Assembly: GCA_013002105.1 (NCBI GenBank) | Contig: JABDKS010000496.1 | Coordinates: 1 to 18,397 of the forward strand | Source: Pirellulaceae bacterium | GTDB taxonomy: Bacteria > Planctomycetota > Planctomycetia > Pirellulales > Pirellulaceae | Direction of reading: 5' to 3' | DNA length: 18,397 bases | Part shown: in pieces, positions 5,906-14,000 of the stretch | How positions within the stretch are numbered: the stretch's first letter is position 1 | Layout of the letters: each line of letters begins with the position of its first letter | Translations under genes and position numbers: made by a program | The notes under the pieces: model-generated | Databases searched by the model: none | Told to the model about the DNA's origin: nothing | What the model saw: only the letters and a program-made list of their open reading frames with translations

Positions 5906-8241
5906 GGCAGCGTCCCCAATACATAACGAACGCTGTCGACATGTTCTGCACCGTCGACCCACATCACATCGTCACTTACATCCGCGATGGCACAAAAGGT
6001 TCCGCTGGGGATATCTCCGTCGACCTGTAGCTGCTGTTGCAACAATCGTTCCAGTGCCCCGTCGGTCACGATTTGATTGGGGTCGCCGATCTCGCGATTG
6101 AATCTAGCGATCAAATCACGCGTACTACTATTGTACGACCGGGTTTGCCTGGACTCGCGAACGCGGGCGATCGGACGATGGTCGCTGTACATTTCACCCA
6201 ACGCCGTCGAAGCTGTTTTCACCGTCATCCGATTGCAAAACACATCCTTCTCTCCCGGCAATAGTTCTTCGATGGACCAATACTGTCCACGGCCGTCGCG
6301 GATCACAACATTTCGTAACGCAAAATCAAACTCGCTACTGACCTGTGGCGTCTTATCACTGGACGGGGGAGGCGAAAAAACCAACCGACCGGCGTGATGA
6401 CGCGGTTGATGCACGACGAACTGTTTTTGAGCACGCGAGGACAGGAAGTCCGCGTCGAATCGCTGGGATGTTTCCCGCACGATCACGCGACCAAGCGTGG
6501 AAAAGTCCATCCGATTGAGTGCCTCCCAACTCTTGTCTGCATTATTTGCGTAAGCAAAGACTTCCGCATCGCCTGCAAACCGAATCCCTTGTGACTGTCG
6601 CACTCCGGCAAAATACGTTCCACGAATTCGTTCCGCCGCGTCCCCCGAGACGCCGTCGACGTAGGTGATCTGTCGAATCCGACTTTGTGTTCCAAATCCA
6701 TCCGCGACGACTCCGTAGACCAGCATCGACGCGGTGGTAACCAATGCCAGCACAGGTGCAATCGCGAACATCAGATACCCGCGGCCCGCTTTGGTGGTCT
6801 TGCGATAAGCAACCGGCCCCACCAAAACAACAAACAGCGTCAGCACTCCGATAAACGTGTAGACCGGCGGCTCGGCGACGCCGGGAATCAACCATCTAGC
6901 TGCCCGCTGATCACCCAACAATGGGTCGACTCCACGTCGCAACATGGGCGATACGCGAAACACAAACGTTCGTGCGATGACAGTCAGATCAAAAAGCCTC
7001 AGCGGATTGCTCGGTTTGACGTTCAAAATTCGCCCCGCCGCAACATCCTGCATTCCAATCGAGTCAACGACCGCCGCAGATGGTTTGGTCAATTGGTAAT
7101 TAGCCAACGCCTGTTCGGCGGTTGTGATCAGATTTTCGTAATCATCGATCGACTCCGATTCCAAACCGAGTCGCTTTGCCTCTGCATTGGAAACTGACAT
7201 CATCTGCATCTGCTGTTTTTGACTTCGTATACGCTCGATCAACAACTCCTCGCCAGCCTCCCAAGAAGAACGTTCAAAGTCGATTGCGCGGTCAATCATC
7301 CAACTGCTGTCGAGCGCAGGAGCAGCACTAACCCCCAATGTGTTGGCAAAGGACCGTAGTGACGGACCATCCAAAACGACCAAGGTCCCGCCGGCGAGCA
7401 CCCAGTCGCGCAACGCCCGATGCTGACTTGGCGATTCGTCCGCGATCGTGCCCAGCAAGTCATGATTCAAAACAACCGCGTCGTAGATCTGATAGCTGCG
7501 CCAATCCAATGGCAATTCAGTTCGCGACACCGAATCGCCAGACACGGGTAAAACCGCATTATTTCGCGACCTGTTGTGAAGCTGGGTATTTTGGTAGCTA
7601 ACCCACTGATTGACGATTTGCAGCCGTGCGTCAGCCCTATCGTCCTGCGAGACAAGCAACCAATTCAAGTAGTACTCGTCGTTAATAAACTGCATCTGCA
7701 CACGACGAGTAGTTCGAAGCAGTGTGCCAATCCCGGCGGAATATTCTTCCCGCTCGCTCCCTTCGACATAGGTTTTCAACTCATATCCATTTCCAACCGA
7801 CCATTTCGGTAACATACGAGTTACGGTTAGATCTTGTTGGCCTTGTGAAACCTTGACCGGGATGTCAATCACCATTCCGTTCTGCGGCGGCGAATGACCG
7901 CTTTCGACCGGAACGAGTCGAAACAACAGATTCTGGTCGGCTGCAAACGTGCTGGTCGACTTGACCGAGATCCGTACAGGAAAGTACCCCGCGGATTCTT
8001 TGGCGGTCCATTGCCATGTCACCGTAAATCCCTTGGTGTCCGCCGGATCAACCGGCAGCGATATCGCCTGCTGCCGACTGCCTAACAGACGCCCGTCATC
8101 GCCATAGATGCGGTTGGGCAATGCCGCGAACGTCAGCAACGCGACAACCATGATCGCCAGCAGGAACGTGTGCCCGTCAATCACGCAGCATCGACCGACG
8201 TGAAATTGATGCATTCGGCCATCCCCTCGCCAATGACTCAT
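5902..8241 (-). CDS. Large membrane protein with GATase-like extracytoplasmic domain, ABC-operon partner
   Basis: A 779-residue protein with one N-terminal membrane segment (about 26-42), a long extracytoplasmic region, and two membrane segments (about 460-477 and 488-512) before a second soluble region (513-779). Residues about 248-305 look like a type-1 glutamine-amidotransferase-like Rossmann domain: YQIYDAVVLNH (250-260) then ALRDWVLAGGTLVVLDGP (276-293). No catalytic Cys-His-Glu triad is evident, so it would be a binding rather than an enzymatic domain. Proteins of this kind accompany ABC-2 transporters, as GldG does in gliding-motility systems; the comparison is by architecture and context only. 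The start at 8241 overlaps the preceding gene's stop as ATGA and the stop overlaps the ATPase start in the same way, so the three are almost certainly translated together. I do not recognise a named family for the full length. Confidence 0.82.
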   Translation of the reverse strand: MSHWRGDGRMHQFHVGRCCVIDGHTFLLAIMVVALLTFAALPNRIYGDDGRLLGSRQQAISLPVDPADTKGFTVTWQWTAKESAGYFPVRISVKSTSTFAADQNLLFRLVPVESGHSPPQNGMVIDIPVKVSQGQQDLTVTRMLPKWSVGNGYELKTYVEGSEREEYSAGIGTLLRTTRRVQMQFINDEYYLNWLLVSQDDRADARLQIVNQWVSYQNTQLHNRSRNNAVLPVSGDSVSRTELPLDWRSYQIYDAVVLNHDLLGTIADESPSQHRALRDWVLAGGTLVVLDGPSLRSFANTLGVSAAPALDSSWMIDRAIDFERSSWEAGEELLIERIRSQKQQMQMMSVSNAEAKRLGLESESIDDYENLITTAEQALANYQLTKPSAAVVDSIGMQDVAAGRILNVKPSNPLRLFDLTVIARTFVFRVSPMLRRGVDPLLGDQRAARWLIPGVAEPPVYTFIGVLTLFVVLVGPVAYRKTTKAGRGYLMFAIAPVLALVTTASMLVYGVVADGFGTQSRIRQITYVDGVSGDAAERIRGTYFAGVRQSQGIRFAGDAEVFAYANNADKSWEALNRMDFSTLGRVIVRETSQRFDADFLSSRAQKQFVVHQPRHHAGRLVFSPPPSSDKTPQVSSEFDFALRNVVIRDGRGQYWSIEELLPGEKDVFCNRMTVKTASTALGEMYSDHRPIARVRESRQTRSYNSSTRDLIARFNREIGDPNQIVTDGALERLLQQQLQVDGDIPSGTFCAIADVSDDVMWVDGAEHVDSVRYVLGTLP

Positions 8242-8780
8242 GATGACGGCTCGCGAGGTGGCAAGATCTGCGGCGGCAGTTGTCCTTCGGCAAACGGATT
8301 GTGCGAATGGACATCCGGATCACGCGGCGGGAACAACAACAAGCAAATTCCACCGACACCCAGGAAAAAAACAAGTGGCCAATTGCTGATCGACGGAAGC
8401 GAGATGGTCGCGAATTCCGATAGGGCGGCAATTAGGGAGAGTCCGATCGCCGCGATCGCGGTTGGAATGCGAAACATTGCGGCAGACCAAGCAACCAAAA
8501 ACAGAAACAGAAACACCGCAAACGCGCCCAACACGAACGCCGCCCCCGAAACCGCGGCGGACGCCAGTTGCCCACCGCTTCCGGCCACTCGCGCAATCGC
8601 CGCCAAGACAGCTGCCACGGTGGTCAATGCAAACATCATCCGAAACGAGATGCGCGGAAGCAGTCGACTTCGCACAAGGGGTTGGACCGATGGAGTCTTC
8701 ACGGTGGCGGAGCGCAGTGCGGAGATCAAAAGAACGGATCGAAAGTGACAAGGTGTCAATCTTTCGGGACAAGGCGTCAA
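8238..8780 (-). CDS. Small four-helix membrane protein, first gene of the ABC operon (start uncertain)
   Basis: Up to 180 residues as drawn, with four hydrophobic segments (about 49-67, 72-98, 101-127, 133-150) and a Pro-rich soluble tail containing HNPF (160-163) and repeated PP. The motif ISFRMMFALTTVAAVLAAI at the first helix resembles the N-termini of many small planctomycete membrane proteins. The start is unclear. The TTG at 8780 is drawn, but in-frame alternatives are TTG 8747, GTG 8702 and ATG 8639, and a CTG at 8801 sits seven bases after a perfect AGGAGG. The DNA between 8746 and 8780 also carries operator-like repeats, which would favour a downstream start. The stop overlaps the next gene as ATGA (8238-8241). 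Function is unknown; it probably belongs to the same membrane complex. Confidence 0.72.
   Translation of the reverse strand: MTPCPERLTPCHFRSVLLISALRSATVKTPSVQPLVRSRLLPRISFRMMFALTTVAAVLAAIARVAGSGGQLASAAVSGAAFVLGAFAVFLFLFLVAWSAAMFRIPTAIAAIGLSLIAALSEFATISLPSISNWPLVFFLGVGGICLLLFPPRDPDVHSHNPFAEGQLPPQILPPREPSS
8746..8780. promoter_or_regulatory. Two 13-bp direct repeats in 21-bp phase, possible operator
   Basis: GACAAGGTGTCAA (8747-8759) and GACAAGGCGTCAA (8768-8780) differ at one base and repeat at exactly 21 bp, two helical turns. With the preceding T, the first copy forms the dyad TGACA-AGG-TGTCA (8746-8758). The arrangement looks like tandem binding sites for a regulator at the front of the ABC operon. 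It is also inside the longest reading of the first gene, so it may be coincidental coding sequence. Confidence 0.35.
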
Positions 8781-8808
8781 GTCGTCGTAAATCGACTTCA
8801 GCGGACGT

Positions 8809-8814
8809 CCTCCT
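8809..8814 (-). promoter_or_regulatory. Strong Shine-Dalgarno AGGAGG ahead of the ABC operon
   Basis: The minus strand reads AGGAGG here, the best ribosome-binding site in the window. Seven bases later is CTG (8801-8799), in frame with the first operon gene. The nearest standard alternative start in frame, TTG at 8780, is 28 bases away, which is too far. Either CTG is the start, or the site is fortuitous. Confidence 0.35.
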
Positions 8815-8900
8815 ATTCTAACGTCTCGGATGATTCACAAGCGGCTCATTGCAGCGACGACCACAAGTTTTTTCTAAGCACATGCTGGAATCTCGCGGTC

Positions 8901-8964
8901 AATGACTCAATGGCATAGCGACTCAGTATCACAGTGACTCGTCGGCATAGTGGTTCGGTGACTC
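8901..8964. repeat. Degenerate octamer-period tandem repeat upstream of the ABC operon
   Basis: Read in steps of eight from 8901, the units are aatgactc, aatggcat, agcgactc, agtatcac, agtgactc, gtcggcat, agtggttc, ggtgactc. Four units end in GACTC, at offsets of 16, 16 and 24, and two end in GGCAT. The consensus is close to ARTGACTC. The region lies between the K+ channel stop (9050) and the first ABC-operon gene, in the 8781-9049 gap. A short dyad GTTACG-AA-CGTAAC follows at 8985-8998. No protein-coding signal was seen in the gap. Confidence 0.5.
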
Positions 8965-9049
8965 AAGCGTTGAACCCAAATCGTGTTACGAACGTAACGA
9001 GCATCGACTCTCCACCAACCCACGGGTGCCAACCCGCGGAGATCGGCAA

Positions 9050-9985
9050 TCAGCTTTCCAGCCGGGTTCCGCAGCGGTCGCAGTATTCGGCGTTGACGCG
9101 GTGGTGGGGTGCTTCACATCCCGGGCAAGGATGGATCTCCTCGGCCTCTGGTTTCAGCTTCGCCGTCAACTCGGCTGTCACAAAACCACTGGGAACGATG
9201 ATCAAGCTGTAGCCGAGCAGAATCAGCACGGCGGAGATGACTTTGCCCAATGCCGTGGTCGGCGTAATGTCACCGTAGCCAACGGTGGTCATCGTGACGG
9301 TCGCCCAATACATCGATTGAGGAATCGACGTGAACTTGCTCCTGGGAGCCTCCGTCCCCGTCTCCATCGCGATGATCTCGGGAACGACGTGTTCGATGTA
9401 ATACATCAGAGTACCACTGATCGTGATGGCCACCATCACGACAGCCAAGAACACGACGATTTTGTTGCGTGCTTTCCAGATCGCAGATGACAATTCATCC
9501 GCATCGTTCATCATCCGCCAAAGTTTCAGCACTCGGAAAACACGAAGCAACCGAATGCTGCGCAGCATCACAAAGGAGTGCACACTACTACTGACTGCAA
9601 ATACCGCAATATAGGTTGGCAGGATACTTAGCAGATCAATGACTCCCCAAAAACTGAACGCGTAACGCATTGGATTGCGCACGCAGTAAAGTCGAAGCCC
9701 GTACTCGATCGTGAACAGAAATGTCAGAAACAGTTCTGCATACCAGAAGATCGGTCTGTATGTGGGACTGTCTCCATAACCGGGCACCGTCTCGAGCGAA
9801 ACGATCGCGACGCTGACCAGGATGGCAATCAGCAAACCGATATCGAACCACCAGCCCGCCGGTGTTTCGGCACCAAAGATGATGTCGTAGATCGTGGCCC
9901 GTGCTGACGGTCCGTCGGGACGTTGCGACTGTCGTGGTCGTCTCTGAGACGGACTCTTTACAGCCTTGCTGTTTTCGGCATTCAT
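9050..9985 (-). CDS. Voltage-gated-type K+ channel (ion transporter family) with C-terminal zinc ribbon
   Basis: A 311-residue six-helix channel subunit that would form a tetramer in the inner membrane. S1 to S6 lie at about 45-66, 79-101, 109-132, 136-155 (S4), 174-199 and 244-274. S4 has positive residues every third position (R142, R145, R148, R151, K154). The pore loop holds the K+ selectivity filter in TMTTVGYGD (231-239). Prokaryotic Kv channels (KvAP/KvLm type) share this plan. After S6 the protein ends in a small ribbon, CPGC (287-290) and CDRC (302-305), which probably binds zinc and replaces the usual RCK/TrkA_C domain. The N-terminus (1-30) is basic and polar. ATG at 9985 has no clear Shine-Dalgarno site. 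It appears monocistronic, about 225 bp downstream of the secretin/lipoprotein unit with repeats between. Confidence 0.93.
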   Translation of the reverse strand: MNAENSKAVKSPSQRRPRQSQRPDGPSARATIYDIIFGAETPAGWWFDIGLLIAILVSVAIVSLETVPGYGDSPTYRPIFWYAELFLTFLFTIEYGLRLYCVRNPMRYAFSFWGVIDLLSILPTYIAVFAVSSSVHSFVMLRSIRLLRVFRVLKLWRMMNDADELSSAIWKARNKIVVFLAVVMVAITISGTLMYYIEHVVPEIIAMETGTEAPRSKFTSIPQSMYWATVTMTTVGYGDITPTTALGKVISAVLILLGYSLIIVPSGFVTAELTAKLKPEAEEIHPCPGCEAPHHRVNAEYCDRCGTRLES

Positions 9986-10073
9986 GATTGCTAACTAAGT
10001 TCAGCCGAGGGCCGTGTCGCGCTATCCGTGCGAAATTCCTGTGTCAAGCTGTGTGTCGCGAGATAACGAATAG

Positions 10074-10131
10074 GTAGGCCAGGACCTGTCCTGGCAATCT
10101 GAGGCTCACGTCAGACCAGGTCCTGGCCGAC
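10074..10131. repeat. Second copy pair of the GTAGGCC palindromic repeat
   Basis: GTAGGCC followed by AGGACCTGTCCTGGC (10074-10095) matches the core unit of the 80-316 array exactly, and CAGGTCCTGGCCGAC (10117-10131) is a partial inverted copy. Bases 10074-10088 pair with 10117-10131 with one mismatch, giving a hairpin with an embedded smaller palindrome. The pair lies about 80 bp after the stop of the lipoprotein gene and before the K+ channel gene, again a 3'-end position. The rest of the 9986-10209 gap shows nothing else. Confidence 0.85.
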
Positions 10132-10209
10132 TTGTCGAAACACCCGGGTTTTGACTGGGAGCTCCACGCCCGAATCAACGGATTCGCAGCAACGGTCATC
10201 GGCGACCGA

Positions 10210-11097
10210 TTAACGTTTTTTGACGCTCGGTAGACGTGCCGTCGCGGGAAGCTCTGCACTTGCAGGTCGAATCACCGTGGATTCAGGGCGCCGCATCATC
10301 GAAATTTCTCCCGAAGGCGTGCTGGACCCTTGAGCGATCAAGGCAGCGTTCTCCTGGAGCGAATCAATCAATTCGGCTTTGATCGCGTCGGTTTCGGTAG
10401 AACCGGGTGAATACTGACGGCGTTTGATCGTCGTTGTCGTCAATCCGGATTGTCGCGTTTCGCCCGATACGATTGCATCTTGGTACTGGCGAAACTGCGG
10501 CGACAATTTACTCAGTTTATCACTGGGACTTTCGACCGGTTCGGCTCCAGGCAACATTACAATCGCGGGAATGCCTTGAACAGCCCTTCCTTCGGCCGTC
10601 TTGAACGATGCCACCAGCGAGATTCGTTTTCGGTCACCGCCGATCGCGTCCCATGGGACCCAGATACTGTACGACGCGCCGAAATCAGACTTGCTGAAAT
10701 GCCGCGTGAACTGCTCAGGCGTAAATTCGTATCGCTTGACACCGTCTTTCGGATTATCCGCCGCTTCGTCAAACGCATGAACGATCAACGTGCCTTCGAC
10801 GGGAACCGGGCGCGACTTTTCGTCGTAAAAGAACAATCGACCACCGAAACCGCGGGTCGGAGTTCGACCGGTCTGGATCAGTGTGTCCGGCGTCCAAGTC
10901 GCAGCCATTTTGACTGGGTTGGGGTACGGCACGTTCGCGTCTTCATCTTCTTTGTCGGTGCCCCACGGCAATCGATCCGCCAGGCTGGCTGATTTCGAAC
11001 GTGGTCGATCAGCTGACATACTTGCACAGCCAACGCTTCCCAACATCATCAACGACGCGGCGGCCGCGGCAAATTTTCTTCGTGAGACTCGCATCAT
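10210..11097 (-). CDS. Tat-type putative lipoprotein, translationally coupled to the secretin
   Basis: A 295-residue exported protein. The N-terminus has a twin-arginine motif SRRKF (5-9), a hydrophobic run AAAAASLMML, and Cys at residue 24 in GSVGC, a weak lipobox because position -3 is Ser. The mature part is hydrophilic and without further membrane segments. A central beta-rich portion (about 75-185) includes GGRLFFYDEKSRPVPVEGTL and YSIWVPWDAIGG; the C-terminal third is basic and probably flexible. I do not recognise a family. The ATG at 11097 was chosen because ATGATG overlaps the secretin TGA as ATGA (11094-11097); another ATG three codons upstream (11106) is possible, and neither has a Shine-Dalgarno site. 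Overlap with the secretin gene suggests a partner role, for example a pilotin-like or outer-membrane assembly factor, but that is inference. Confidence 0.8.
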   Translation of the reverse strand: MMRVSRRKFAAAAASLMMLGSVGCASMSADRPRSKSASLADRLPWGTDKEDEDANVPYPNPVKMAATWTPDTLIQTGRTPTRGFGGRLFFYDEKSRPVPVEGTLIVHAFDEAADNPKDGVKRYEFTPEQFTRHFSKSDFGASYSIWVPWDAIGGDRKRISLVASFKTAEGRAVQGIPAIVMLPGAEPVESPSDKLSKLSPQFRQYQDAIVSGETRQSGLTTTTIKRRQYSPGSTETDAIKAELIDSLQENAALIAQGSSTPSGEISMMRRPESTVIRPASAELPATARLPSVKKR

Positions 11098-14000
11098 CGG
11101 ATCCATGAACGAGGAGAGATAGACGGTAACGTTAGTTCGGCCGACTTGCTGGCGGGAGCTTGCGAGTCGATCGAGGGTTCAGCGTTCTCGCTGGAGAGCA
11201 TTCCTTGGGCACCGATCAAACCGGGCATCGATATTGGCTGCCTGGCTTCGACGCCTTGAGCGTTTGAATCCGATGCCGACGACTGATCGGCTTGAGCGTT
11301 CCACCAACCGGCAGGCTGCGCGGGGTTGCTACTGGCATTTTGGTTCGGAAACGATGTTTGCTGAACGCTGCCAGGCAAACCGCTGACTTGATCGCTGGGC
11401 GAAGCAACATTTTGCCGCTCCGTGCGAATCGAGTTCCCACTATCGTTGGCCTTGATCTCTTCGACCGACAATGTGATCGGCCCGGCGTTGGGCTGGGACG
11501 GATCAACTGAATTTTGACGCTCCGTGTTGTGGTTCGCCCCGCCGTGGTGATGCGGCGGCAACACGACCGGTGCCTGGTACTGAGGTTGGCTCGGCAGGCC
11601 TTGCGATTGAATGATCGCGCCATCGGCGTCAACTGGATGGTCGCTAATGATGACCTCGTTCTCGATGGTCGGCTGCAGGTCAGGATAGATGGTGTGGCCC
11701 ACTGCTGGTCCCCACAATCCGTATCCACCGCTCAGTCCCACATCACCGTGAGCTTCGACGACATCGGCCAAACACCAGCTCATTCGCTGTGATTCGACTT
11801 CTTTGACATAGTCCAAGTCTTCTTCGCCGTTGACCACCATCGGTGTCATCACGATCAACAACTCGCTGCGGATTTCGGTTTCCGTGTCGTATTTAAACAG
11901 GTTACCCAGCAGCGGAATGTCGGCCATCACGGGAACGCGACGACTGATATTGCTTCGTGATTTCTGGATCAATCCGCCAAAGACAACTGTCTGGCCGCTG
12001 TAAGCGGTCAACACGGACTGCGCTGTTGTGTCGATGATGTCATCAATGAACACCGTGCCACCGGCGCCGGTTGGAACAAACGTTCCATTGGCGGGGTCTC
12101 GTGCAGAACGGGTTGCATTGACATTCATGGTGATCAGTCCGTCGGCACCCACACGCGGTGTGACCTGCAGGATCAACCCAACGCTGATGTCTTCGGTGAC
12201 CACTTGCGTGCCCGCAACGCCGTTGTTGATGACGTCGGTCACTCGAGCGACTTGTCGACCAACGCGAATCAGTGCTTCGGTATTGTCCATGGTCATCACT
12301 TGCGGACGACTGAGCACTTGCAATCGATTTGCTTCGTGCAGCGTTCGCATCAGCAAACTGACGGACTCGCTAGCAGCGTTGAGCACAAAGCCACCGTATC
12401 CGATGGCCGGATTTGTCGTGCCCAACCCGAACGTTGACACACCGCCGGCCGCGATATTTCTCGGATTCACGTTATTGAAGTTGGCGGAACCGGAGTTATT
12501 GAAATTGTATCCGGTCTGTGTCGGCAATCCGGCAGCCGGAACGGTTCCGACGGCCAAATCACGATCGAAGACTAATGAGTCTTGAAGGCCCAGCTCACCG
12601 CCGATCTCAAACGTGTCGTCCAAACTGACTTCGGCCAACATGACTTTGATCAAAACCATGGGTCGTCGACGGTCCAGACGATCGATCAATCGACGGACAT
12701 CTTCGTACAAGCGTGGCGAGACGCTCAGTAACAAGCTGTTACTGTTGACTTCCGGGACAACGATCAAGTCGCGATCGACCAGATCGTAAGGGCCCAAACC
12801 TTGCTGATACTGTGTGATCGCGGTTTGGCTACTTCGTCGCGAGGTCACATAGCTGGTGACGGCCTCGGCAATCAGCAGCGCATCGTTGTGACGCAACCAG
12901 ATGACTTCCGTGATCCGTTCGGCGAACCCTTCGCTATCCAATCGCAGCAGAATGCTTTCGACGACTTCCAAATCGGCCGCCGAGCCGCTGACGATAATAC
13001 TGTTAGTTCGCTGGTCGTTGCTGAATCGCAAAGGAATCAGGGTGCTGTCGGACGATGCTGTCGCAGGTGGCAAACCGGCCAGGTTCCCCGCACCGATTGT
13101 TGTACCGGCGGTGGCCGCTTCGTCGCCGAACAAGTTGGTCAACGCGGTGCTCAGTTGCAATGCGTCGCCGTTCTCGATCGTAAAGATTTTGACCAGCGAG
13201 TCGATCCCGGGTGCTTTATCCAACTGACGAATCAGTTCGGCGATCAACGGCATGCTTGCCGAAGGAGCACGGACGACCAGGGCGTTGGCGCCGGTATCGG
13301 CGGTGACCGTAGCACCGGACAAGATGCCCGAATCGATCACTTGGTTTCCGTCTCCACCGATCGCGACGATCGACAAGGACGTCGATGGCACGGTCACGTT
13401 GTCGTTACCACTGTCCGTCGCACCGGTGATGGCGTCTTGCAAGGTGGTAGCGAGTTCTTCGGCTGAGGCGTGGCTGAGCGAGAAAATTTTGATTTCGTTG
13501 GTCGCGGTGATGTCTTGGACATCCAAATCATTGATCAATCGGGTGACTTCGCCCATGTCACGTGGCGAAGCACTGACGATCAACGAATTGGTGCGGACAT
13601 CAGCCAGGATGCGGACACGTGGTCCAAGCCCGGGACGAAGTCCTCCGTCGCCACCAGGTTGATCGCTAAAGAATCCTTGAATCGTCGCTTCGGCATCCGA
13701 TGCGGCGGCGTTTTGCAAGCGGAAAACTCGCAATCGGCTGGAGGGTTCGATGGGCTGGTCAATTTTGCCAATCAACTCTTTCAACGAATCGATCGCTTCC
13801 TTGCGGCCGATCAGCAACAACGCGTTGGGACTGTCCAACGATGTGATACTGACGTCGCCTTGGCGTGCCGACAAAACGTCTTCGTATAACTGGTCTAACA
13901 AAGTCGCGACCGCATTTCCGTCAGCGTGATCCAGTTTGACAACTTCGATCTCGGGCTGCGTCAAAACGCTGGCGGCTTGAATCTCCTGGATGACTTTCTT

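Noticed and set aside
8742..8747. TTGACA on the minus strand as a -35 promoter element
   Set aside because: No -10-like hexamer stands 16-18 bases downstream, and the hexamer is part of the 13-bp direct repeat.
8985..8998. GTTACG-AA-CGTAAC dyad as terminator of the K+ channel gene
   Set aside because: The stem is only six base pairs, with no following T-run on the minus strand; kept only as a note within the intergenic description.
12801..13466. 221-codon plus-strand frame antisense to the secretin
   Set aside because: The secretin repeats and pore motifs lie on the other strand in perfect frame; the antisense translation shows no domain and is Arg/Gln/Asp-rich.
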